From contig JAWQUS010000002.1 of assembly GCA_036365455.1 (NCBI GenBank), positions 620,001 through 684,000 of the forward strand: a DNA stretch of 64,000 nucleotides. Direction: 5' to 3'. Below the pieces are notes generated by a model. The model did no database searches and was not told the origin of the DNA. It saw only the letters and a list, made by a program, of their open reading frames with translations. This document shows positions 1 through 11,200 of this stretch, piece after piece. Every line of letters starts with the position of its first letter. Within the stretch, counting starts at the first letter, position 1. The translations under genes and the position numbers were made by a program. Origin of the DNA: Macrosoma leucophasiata (lineage: Eukaryota; Arthropoda; Insecta; Lepidoptera; Hedylidae).

Positions 1-20
1 ACGTTTGCCGGGTCAGCTCG
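1..20 (+). mobile_element. Helitron-like 3' end, cut by window edge
   Basis: The first 20 bases match the 3' end of the Helitron-like family at 2836-3087, 6418-6673, 15182-15446 and 54225-54502 (TTTGCCGGGTCAGCT core). The terminal CTAG is here CTCG, so this is a mutated end. Confidence 0.45.
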
Positions 21-217
21 TTTATTTCGTTTTTTTTAATTCATAAAAAAGCAGAGCGTATCCTCTTTAAGCTATCGTCATATCACACGCACACGATAAA
101 CGGAACACAGTCGCATTTCCGCAAATCCTAAATATAAAGCTGCGTTCGCAACTGTCTCATTTGGTGTATGTTATGTTGTCAGGTTTTTTAATCACTAATA
201 GATTCAAATCAATGTAA

Positions 218-462
218 GGCTTCTGTGCTCTAGTAGTAGCAGTCCACTACTTAATGCTGAGGTCCTGGGTTCGATATCGGGGTTAGGAGGTAAATGCTTT
301 TAGACATTTCCATTTTTTTTCGTAAGTATTATATTTATTTCCTCGGAGTTTGGTTATGTCCCCGGAAAAGTCAAGTAGACTCGCCGCCGTATTGAGAAAT
401 ACATAACTGGCGAACCGTGGGTCTTTTAATGCATGCATTCACCTCTGCCCCCTCGGAGAATA
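218..462 (+). mobile_element. tRNA-derived SINE, family S1
   Basis: This begins with a tRNA-like head: an A-box-like stretch followed by a B-box match GGGTTCGAT at about 268-276. The body ends in the reverse of the GCAGAGGTAAATGCATGCAT block seen in the copies at 21584, 31123 and 56450. Family membership comes from this shared order of blocks. It is diverged and a functional tRNA is not implied. Confidence 0.6.
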
Positions 463-1705
463 TTCACTTGCCGTTTCATTATTTATTAGTTGTCAAAATT
501 ATAAGGAACTTAAAATCATTAGACATTCAACGATCACATTTAATTCACCAAAATCTTAAGTACAAAACTAAAAAAACATACAAACAAGTCTTTTCGTATT
601 GTCACCCAGGTGACGTCGTTTATCCTAAAATAACCTAAATCTTAAACTTAGTAATACGTTCAACTTAGATACTACATCTCTTACATTACAATTTAATTGC
701 TTTTTTAAGTAAGCACAATTACCACTTAGACGAAGAATTAGGACGAAATAGTTTGTGTTTCTCTAAAAGAATTTTTAGAAGTATAATAAAAGTAATTCGT
801 ATATTTACTTTTTTAACGAGTTATTTGATTTTTTTAAATGTATTTCGGCTACAGATTATTCAAGATAAATCCAAATGCGATAGTTATCGAGTTTTTTTTT
901 TTTTAAGAAAACAAACAGTTTATTCAACTATTTAATATGCTGCAAATTTTATTTTTACGCATATTTATGATCAAGAGATATCCACTAGGTTGCCTATTAA
1001 AATATGGCCGCTAGTATTTTTAATTGATTTTTGGGTAAAATTTCTTCGACTAGTTTTTATTTTTTCAAAAAAATATTGTCCACTTCACGGCGTCCAGTTT
1101 TTTTTTAATCTGGCCGCAAATATGGGTTACTCGCTGTAAAAGATAATAATTTAATTAAAAATACTAGTGGATATAATATATTCTCCTGATCACAAATATG
1201 CGTAAAAATGAGGTTTCCAGCACACTCGATGAACGCACTAGTTTGTGCAATGGGATCCTAGAATATTAGGTTTTTACTTAATTTATTTGCCCTGATATGT
1301 CTTAATTGATTTATTCATTTCTTTTTAAGACGAGCATAACACCTAGAAGGGGTTTATTTTTAAAAAGTACCCTTGAAAGTGATAAAAAATCATATCGATT
1401 AATTTTTTTAATTATTGAAATGAAACATTCCCACTTTTCTCTTTGGTTTAATTTGAAGCAACTGTCCAACATACTTAAGTGAGAAAATATAATTTATTTA
1501 GCCCCCCTCCCCCACCTATGACTTAGACTTAACTTACAATTATTAATATCTTTTAAGATAAACGCCCATTATGAGCACACCTTTATGGTATACATCACAT
1601 AATCATCTAAATAACACTTGAATAGTAGCCGCGTTTTATTTTAAACTTGACTAGAACTCCACAGATATTAATTTTGAAGACACTATTAGTGAAGAACATA
1701 CAAAT
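463..1705. other. No gene seen
   Basis: AT-rich sequence downstream of the carboxylesterase gene. Open frames of 60-73 codons occur but none resembles a known protein and base composition is non-coding. No repeat family was recognised with confidence. Confidence 0.5.
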
Positions 1706-1711
1706 TTTATT
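1706..1711 (-). terminator. Candidate poly(A) signal of the esterase gene
   Basis: AATAAA on the minus strand about 410 bases after the esterase stop codon. It is one of several possible hexamers (another is at 1635-1640), so the assignment is weak. Confidence 0.25.
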
Positions 1712-2123
1712 TAAAGTTTCATCCATTTAACCTAATTTTGTAGCATTACCATAACGAGAAAAAAAAACCGATTTTACACGTGCAATTCATGATACCCGAA
1801 TCTGTACCTTTTCTTGTAACTATTTTAATCTCAGAAACTTAAGCTATGTTTTATAAATACGTGGAATCATTTAAGTTTTGTAATCTAACTAAAAGGAATC
1901 TAGTGTACTCTCAGTTAACGCGCCGCTAGACCACATGAGTATCCACTGCAATGGTTGTAAAAGCTATATTTGTTTTAATTTGGATAAGCGGAGAGTCCCC
2001 TGATTGTACGTTTACAATTAAGGGGGTTAGTTTCTGTGATATGAGCAATTCTTTCCCAAAGCTACACAACACGGCTGGAACAAGCGCTAATCAAAAACAA
2101 AACTGTGATAGCGCCTTGACGCT

Positions 2124-2289
2124 TCATGTCCTGTCCTTGTAAATGCGGTCGAAGAATGCGATGACTTGGTGCTGGTCGTCCGTGACCCCGCTGACGACGT
2201 AGCAGTTGGGCCTCATGATGTCCTGATACCGCAGCGGATAGCTCACAGGCGGCCAGCCCGGGGGGTTGTAGGCGCCACAGGTTGGGGTT
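2124..2289 (-). CDS. Carboxylesterase exon 6 (C terminus)
   Basis: The acceptor (TTTACAG at 2296-2290) and the incoming phase select a frame encoding 54 residues and ending ...FFDRIYKDRT with TGA at 2126-2124. The first Gly codon is split with exon 5. The segment CGAYNPPGWPPVSYPLRY is typical of the esterase C-terminal region (W-P-x-Y-x near the end). The longest open frame over this stretch is a different, unrelated frame and should be ignored. Confidence 0.85.
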
Positions 2290-5200
2290 CTGTAAACGTA
2301 ATGCCATTTTTATTCACTAGTGACATTATCATTGACGGTTATTCTTCATCATATCATCATATATATAAGACCATGCTGAACATCGTCGAATTAGTCTGCC
2401 CGTGACCACGGTAGCTGGAAAGCGACCGAAACGTCGGGTGTAAGAAGAGGTTTGGGAGTGTTGTATACGCGAGAAAATCGGCAAGTTTAATTTCTACAAT
2501 GTATGAAGCTCGCGAAAACCTACGAAAACGTTATATCATCATATATCAGAAAGATGTCCACTGCTAGACCAAAGCCTCGCCATAAGGGGAGGTATATGCC
2601 ATGATCGCCACGCTTGGCATGTGGATTAGCGGTCGCAGTGGCGATAGTTTTATCGCAGAACGCCGCTAATGCACTTACTATCGCCCCATTGGAATGGTTT
2701 GAGCGCTATTGTTCGGTCAAACTATTTCTATAAAAAAAAAGTTTCCATATTTTCTGGCAGAGGCGGGGAACTTAATGTTTCACAAACTGCTTACTTAGTC
2801 GAGAAAGGGTTTTCCCAACCTCCCAATATTTTTTAAATATTATATAAATAAATTAATTGCTGTTCATTAGTCTCGCTACAACTCGAGAACGGCTTCACCG
2901 ATTTGGCTAATTTTGGTTTTGAATTATTTTTGCAAGTCCAGGGAAGGTTTAAAAGGTAAGAAAATATGAAGATATTAAAAGGAAATAATAAAAACTACAA
3001 TTTCATTCATACAAATAGTCTGTATCTATCAAACCTTTGACACATTATTTAATTCTGAGGCAATACAAAGTTTGCTGGGTCAGCTAGTATATAATAAAAA
3101 TTAGAGCACTTTACGTGTACGGAGACACTTTTTTTTTCAGTTAAAAGACCATACATGATTTGTACACTCTTTTACTTGACTGTGTCTTTATAGACTAAGG
3201 TCCGTATTGATAGGTTGAGCTACCCGTGGACGATGTCGTCCACGAACAATTTCACATAAACTGTCATATTTTACTGTAGCTCAAGAGGTTAAAGTAAGAG
3301 TAAAGTAACTTACCCGCAACGCATGAAGTTATCAACGAATTGCGTCATCCAATGCACCATGAGGGCATCACTCCGAGAGGGGCGCGCTTCCTCCACCGGG
3401 CCCAGAATCTCGTTCGCGCGCAACACGTAACTCATGTCTTCCACATGACTGGATCCATTGAACTTTAACCCCAAAGCCTCTTTCATCACACTGAAGTCAC
3501 TGTTGTAAGAGAACTGATAAAGGTACATTGGAGCACCATCCATCGTATTCCTTGTCCTTGCCAACCTCAACGTCGGATACACGTAATAGATATCCGAGCA
3601 GTATTGAATGTAACCGTCTATGTTTGGCTTGCCATTAAAATATTGGAGAGCTATCTTCTTCGCGATTCCCAGAGCTTGTTTGACGGGCATCTTGTATATT
3701 AAATCGGCGGGCACCAGTAGCAGTGGATTGGCAGTAATTCTGCTGACCATATCAATATCCTCGAACCTCGGTCGGAAGCTCTCGCATTCCTTGTTGGTAA
3801 AGCCGACCATGGTGGGTATATGTTTACCACGCCCCTCTTGTACTTGAATATCTGGGTCTTGGTCGATAATTGTGGTCACATTTGGCAATGGCGTTTCCAC
3901 AACCGGAAAGAAGACCACCAAGCCGAATAGTTGTTGCAGATTGCTGTTCGCTTTCATGATGTCTTCGAGAGGCAATTTAGTGAGTTTTGAATGGGCTTCA
4001 GGGTCGGTGTAGTTGATGCCCAGCTGGGTGAGGAATAAATTGGCTGCGAACTGGGCGTAGATTGGTGACGCGGTGTAGAAGAACTGTTGAGCTGTACCGC
4101 TCATCAGGATCACCCTGTAATCAATTATAAAGTCTCATCAAATGTTGGATTTACAATTCTATTTAAAAAAATATATATATTATTTTCCACCTTAAATAGC
4201 CAAATACAGTATATTCTTATGTAACTTTTACTACTTAGTACCTAGGCTAAGTATATATGAGAAAAAAGCGTTCCCTACCCTCTGCACTAGCGTTAGCTGT
4301 ATTACAGATTTGTTTCCAATATGCGTCGATCGTTAGTTTCAATACACCTAACACTTCCCTTTTTTTTCTTGACCTTTGTATAAAATATAATCAATTGAAA
4401 TTATTATATTTTTTTTTCTTAGAGAGAGTTGTTTCCCAACACATTGCGTCATAGTGAACTCACTTATTAAAGAGTCCTTCAGCAGTGGAAGACAGGGCAA
4501 GCTAGTGAGTCGCGACAGCCCTGCTGCACTATGACCGCGTTTCACCCAAAGTATGCTTCTGTCTTACGGACACTTGATCCTAAGCACATACTGTGATACC
4601 TACTTATTAATCAGTCAGTCCTTCGGCGTTGAGAGACAGGGCGAACAGTTAAGCAAAGATCGCACTCGCGCTTTGCCCGCAGCATCACATCGTCAGTGTT
4701 CCTCCCGAATTAATATACAGTAGAAGCTCTTTATTCTCGCTTCCTTCATTCGCGTTTTCACTATTCGCGGATTGAAAAAATGCGACTAAAGTCCTATATG
4801 CGCGCAAGAGATAAATAAAATAGACCTTATTACAACTACGCCCCTAGATTGTGTTTTCAAAAGCTAACGGCGTTATTTGTTTCGTTCGACGGTTCCTTTG
4901 AGGTAAAGTCGCCTTTGCCGCGGTCGGTGTTTATAAGTATGTAAACAAACTGAAAATTTAGGTAAAACAAACTTGTTACTCAAAACATAAAGTATATTAT
5001 TGAATGCTGCCACAATTGGACCCTTGCCTAAACCTGAAGATATTATGTAACTTATCAAAATGTAAGGTCAAAACATAATTTAAACTGATTTTTTATGTGT
5101 TCTTTTCTTTTATTTCGCCGCCTAGGAACGTATCCCCTATAATTCTATATAAATTACCTTTCCTTATTCGCGATATCTATATTCGCGGCATATTTACGGA

Positions 5201-8200
5201 ACGTATACCCCGCGAATAAAGAGCTTCTATTGTACGCTTTTTCCTAAGCACAGTTGTTCTTAAGCACATACTGATATTCATTTATTGATCAGTCTTTCGT
5301 CGGTGGAAGACGGAGCTAACAGTTAAGCGGTGATAGTCCCCACGCTGTGCTCGCCCAACGTTTGGTCGTCATGGTTCCACTCGAATCAGTGTGCTATCAA
5401 CTGCTGCCATGCATAAAGTGTGATACTCACTTGTTAAACAGTCCTTCGGCGACGGGAGACAGGGCGAGCAGATGAGCGGCGACCGCCCCCGCGCTCTGTC
5501 CGCCCAGCGTGATATCGTCAGGGTTCCCCCCGAAGTACTGAGCGTTGTTCTTCACCCAGCACAAAAGCGTCACCATGTCTCGGAGGCCGTTGTTCCCGGG
5601 AATGTCCGTGGAATTGAGAGACAGGAACCCGAACACGTTCAATCTGAAATTGTGTTCAGATGCGATCTTAAAGTCAAGGCAGGTAGACAAGATAAACTCC
5701 TTTTTTGCCATTACTGCTAATTATAAGGACGCACGTGTAACATTTTTTTCTGAATAGATTATTATTGTACCACGTTTTAAGATATGACAGAGCTGCTGTA
5801 CCTCATCCTTATATAATTTTCTGATGGTAGACCTCCAGTGGCGGAGCTCGATATTCCAGTTAGGTGGTAATGTATAGTAATTTATTTCACAGAGGCGATA
5901 GAAAATAAGTAACATTGATTATTTTAACTGCACGTTAGGGAACCGGTAACGCATCTGCATTAGACCTTCGATTTAGGTAAAGATGTCTGAAGGCTGCAGT
6001 ATTCACTAACCATCAATGTGAACTGTATCTTTGTACTTCCATAAAACAAAAAAGCCATAAGGTTATCATTAACATACAAAATAATGACAATATAAAAAAT
6101 AAGAGGATAAAATCCATTCAAGAATTAGTTGGAAGTGCAAAATATGTAAATAAGATAACAGCAGTTCATATTATTATTTCAAAACCATTTTTTTTTTCAA
6201 ATTTATTTACGCAACAAGTTTGTACCTAACTAATTATGCTTACACGTGGCGTTACGTTGCGCAAAAACAATTATGTTCGTACTTTGCGTATTAACTTTTT
6301 ATGTTATCGGTATTTAGTTGATTTAATATTATAAATATGTTTTTCTTATGCGTTGCTATTGGGTAAAGCTATGGTAGAGAACTCTTCCACTATGTATTTA
6401 TAATTTATATTATGTAACTAGCTGACCCGGCAAACTTCGTATTGCCTCAGAATGAAATAATGTGTCAAAGGTTTGATAGATACGGACTATTTGTATGGGA
6501 AAATAAAATTGTGGTTTTTACTATTTCGTTTCAATTTCTTCATATTTTCCTACCCTTTAAACCTTCCCTGGACTTCCAAAAATCATTCAAAACCAAAATT
6601 AGCCAAATTGGTCTAGCCGTTCTCGAGTTTTAGCGAGACTAACGAACAGCAATTGGTTTTATATATATATAGATATGTATGGCCCCGTAATAACTATCAC
6701 AGAGGCAAAAGATCTTAGTCCTCAGGGGTGCCAAGGGATCTGCACTTGACCTCTGGTTATTGTGTAGATGTCTATAGGCTGCGCTCGTCACTTAACATCC
6801 ATGTGAACTGCATGTTTGTTTGCCAACACCATCTCATAAAAAAATATAATTGACTCTACCAACGATATATGTTAAAATGATAAAAAAATACATTCGTGTG
6901 AACTTTAAACTATATACCACACAATATATTTTAAAAACTGCTTTCAATTCCCCAATTTTTTTTCCTAAATATCTTGTTTTAAAATTTACTTAATTTTGGT
7001 AAACGTTTTTCTGGTGGTAAAGTCCCAGTGTAGGGATTGGAGGGCGTAGGCTCCACCACATTGCCTAATCTATACGCCGCCAAATGGTAGTGTTCAGCAC
7101 TATCGTGTTCCGGTAGATGGTTATGTAACTATCATAGAGACATCACAACTGAAGTGTCAGGGATGGCAACGCATCTGCATTTTGACCTCTGGTTTTGGTA
7201 GATGTCTATAGTGCTGAACACTAGCATTTGGCGCCAAACAGATTAGGTAATGCGGTGGTGCCTACACCCTCGAGCTCCTGCACAAGAACTCTATCACCAG
7301 TAACATTAATTTATTTCCATTTATTTTTTAAATCCTTACTAATATCTACTATCCTTTTTAACTTACAATATCATTAAACGTCTACCATCTTTTTCTTTCC
7401 ATTTATCATCAATATAATTTGCTCGCATTTAACGTATGTATAGAACAAAACTACATAAAAAATATCCATAGTAACCAATAACGCGTGAACGTGTATTATC
7501 ACAGGCTTCGTTTGTCTGCACTGTAACTTGACATGCTGTGTTTTAATAATTGTTTACAAACGCACAGTAATTACGTCGATTGTGATCTTGGCACGGTTTT
7601 GTCGCGGTGAAATTGTAATATAAACTTAACAATGTTTCCTATTTCACGCGGTCACCGGTCGCGCGTGATTTGCGATTTGCATTCCAGTAAAAATGTTATA
7701 GGAATGAAGTGTGTATCATTTTCATTAAGTTTTTAGGCTTTCGTAGACTCAAAAAATCCTTGGAACTTCTCCAGTCCGTCATCCCTTCTGTCCGGAGCTG
7801 ACAGATTGTAAGGATTGGAAAGCTGTAATTTGGCATGTCATGGAGACTTAGGTGCCGGGCAATCCTAACGGAACGTAGCCAACTGCACATGAGATATTAT
7901 GGTGCACTCCCTATTCCCTCACTATCATTGACCGGAAATGGGGAAATGGGGCGCAGGAAGAAGGGATGTTTTTTTCTTGGGGTACCCGGCATACCCCATA
8001 GTATTATATAGTAACGAAATCTTTGAAAAATATTGATTGTGAAATATAAAGCTTTTCAGTTACAATTTTAGTTTTAGTACCAAGTCGAATGTCCCGTCCC
8101 AGCAGTTAAATATTTGTATTTTTCGGTTGTATAATACTACTAGATATTCGTAATTAAAACCTCACCTATAGTTAAAAGTGATGACAATGACATTCTTGGC

Positions 8201-11200
8201 GACCATGTACTCTGGTCCGTGTAGGTCCGCATCCCCCGATCCGAACGCGAATCCACCGCCGTGGATAAAGACGAGGATGGGTAGTCCTCTGTCCTCTTCT
8301 GCCGCGCCCGTCCTGTACGGTGGTAACAACTTCTGCGTCCTATACTCCGGTAAAGCGTAAATGGGCACGTGGATGTTGGCGTAGATGCAAGCCTCGCTCA
8401 TGTTCCATGGTTTCCTCAGTTTGCCGTAGAAGGAGTCGTCTTGGGGACACGAAGGCCCTTCCTCAATCGCGTTCAGGTAGCCGTCCCATGGTTCTGCGGG
8501 TTGTAGTTCCTGGAATAGTAAAGAAAGTAGATTGAGCTTGGATTGGTGAAATGTAACGTTTAGACATTGCTGGTACTTTGCCCAACAAAGTTCTGTCCTA
8601 ATAGATACCGATCTCGCCTGGCCTTGTAATGGCATATGTACGAAAGTGTTGTCGAAATGCCAACGTATTGCGCCTGGTCATCTGAATCATATCAAGGTTC
8701 ATTCTTCAGATCAATCTTTCCCCTTATCTCCGGCAACTAAACTAGATTATACCCTAACCCTCGATCCCCGACCGACGCCAAGCCGTAGCGTATGACAAGC
8801 CTCTAAACCTCCTTTGGCTCAGTTTCATTGAAGAACTTGACCTATCAGCGACCAGACAATGTAAATAATGCAGTTCGTACCTTAAACCTCAGATCTTCGA
8901 GCACCTGCTTGGCATAGAGTACACCTCTAAAACGAGCCTATACCACCAGTTTTTCTGTTCAGTCTACCCTGAAAGTGAAGTCCTCTCGCGTAGATTTACG
9001 TTAAAATCATGTAACGTAACAGTCTACCTTGAATCTGAGCTCTCCAAGCGGCTGCTTGGCATAGGGTACGCCCCTAAAGCTGGCGTACACGGAAGTGTTG
9101 TCGTAGTGCCGCCGCAAGCCGCACAGCCAGCCGCTGTCGGTGCGCGCTCTGACGTCACACGGTGTGCCCGTTTGTCCCGACACTAGCGCCACTGGAAACA
9201 ATAATAAAATCATTTTTATTGTTACCATCGATGATAGAGAGCTGTGTTGTTTCGTCGATGATTGTAATGAATGAATGAATAGGCGTCTGACGTCTAAATT
9301 AGAAATGCGTATATTGGTCTTGAAAATATCACAAAATGGAGACGAATGGAAAACGAATTTTGTCATAGCTTTTCTGAATGTTTGAAATGGACTGTTTACA
9401 ATTTAGAATAATATTAGTTTTTTCGAAGATATTATATATTATTCGACAAAGATTTTAACTCCTTAAAATCAACCTCCTGCGTTGAATTAAAGACAACTGG
9501 TTATTGTGGCGTTTTGTAGAGAAGCGTAGAGTTGGCCTGGGTTGCACCACGACATTTGTTAAAGTAATTGTAACATTTCACATCCTGCTCTAACTTTAAC
9601 AGATTTCTTCAAGTTAGAAGAGTTTGAAATGTTACAATAACTTCAACAAACATTTTGGTGCAACCCACGCTTAGAGTTCCAGAGTTGAAGACCGAAAGTG
9701 TTGTAGCATCTAATATATTTGCCACATGCTATTGTTCTGCACTATCATGTTCCGATTAGATATGATACCATAATATGATAATGATGATAAACGCGTAAAA
9801 AATTAAAGAAATATTTTTTATACAAAATCATATCTAAATTTCTTGATGAGATTTGCAAAACGCGCGCATATGTTGTACGTGCGACGCTTTGTGTGCCAAT
9901 TACTTACTGCTGCGTTTTTTATTTATTATAGACGCAATTTATAAGTTTAAACACGAACAATAAAAATCTCTTTACATGCGAAAAAAATCCATCCTTCATC
10001 ACGTCACTTAGAAGCCCGTAACTTACGTAATATAACATTTAAAAAAAATATTTGCGTGACTAAACCAAAAGCGACCTTGACTCCGGTTATTAAAGTATGC
10101 AAATGTCGTTTAAACTTATTGTTGCTAAACAAGTTTGCAACAAACAATTTGTTTATACACGCGTGGCCTTCACAAGTCGACGTAGCGGCCCCGTAGCGGC
10201 TCCGTAGACACCCGTAGCAGTCTCGTAGACCCGCTACGACGTTGCGATGCGAGCAAGTGGGACAAGATTAAAATCAAAAATGACCGCTAGACTGTTATCA
10301 GTGTACTGTGTTTTATTTTTAGCATTGATTCAAATCAAGATACGGTATTTTTTGCTTTTATGGCTTAGTGGTACGATGGGTGCTAGGTCCCGGGTTGGAT
10401 AGCGTGGCGAAGTAAGTTGGTAATATTAGTGTTTAGATATTTAAAGAATAATGAAAACAAAAAAATACTTTTATATGCTTTTAAGCATAGCCCGCTAGTC
10501 TATTAGCTTCGCCCCAACGGGGTGTCACTATTAATTTTTAAGACCTAGATTATACTTACTGATGTATTATGTAAAGAACTGTATTAATGGCGACATTGCA
10601 ATAATTAAATAAATTATCTACTTTGAGCAGGGATCGAACCTGCTCGTATAATAAATTTAAATATCACCGAAATGTCTGTAAGCGCATAACCTTCAAACGA
10701 CTGCACCAAATTGGATAAATTGGTTTGGTGGACTGGTATAGAAATGCTATAGGAATGCTTTTTAGCATTAAGTCCGCCTCATGTAGGTACACTCAATGTG
10801 CACGAAAGTTTAAATAAATAAATAAATAATAAATCTTTCTTTTGTGTTCGTTATTGCCACAAGAAGGTTTGTATAAAAAAAATAATAATAAAAAGTTAAA
10901 ATTAAGTAAAATTTTAAATAAATTAATCATATTATGATGGCGGTACGGAGCGGTGAGCCGGGTCAGCTAGTTATAAAATAAAAAAAAACAATAGGCTTTG
11001 TTCGCTTACATTATTATTGTAAATAATTTCCTCTTAGAAACAATAGACGAATAGATAATCGCGCGACGTCAGCGTCACGATAATGTGGTTTCTAAGAAAT
11101 AATATCTCAGAATATCCGAATCTGAAGAATGTGATGAGATTACAGACTATAAATAAATATTTTTTATTTTTATATTTAACTTCTTTGTTTTCAAGTATCG

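Noticed and set aside
2062..2307. 81-codon minus frame over esterase exon 6
   Set aside because: Wrong frame; the phase from exon 5 selects a frame that reads a proper esterase C terminus.
9028..9366. Esterase translation start at 9213 or 9228 (MILLLFPVALVSG)
   Set aside because: Possible, but a good acceptor (TTGTTTCCAG) lies within it and three upstream signal-peptide exons fit its phase exactly. Kept as an alternative in the exon 2 entry.
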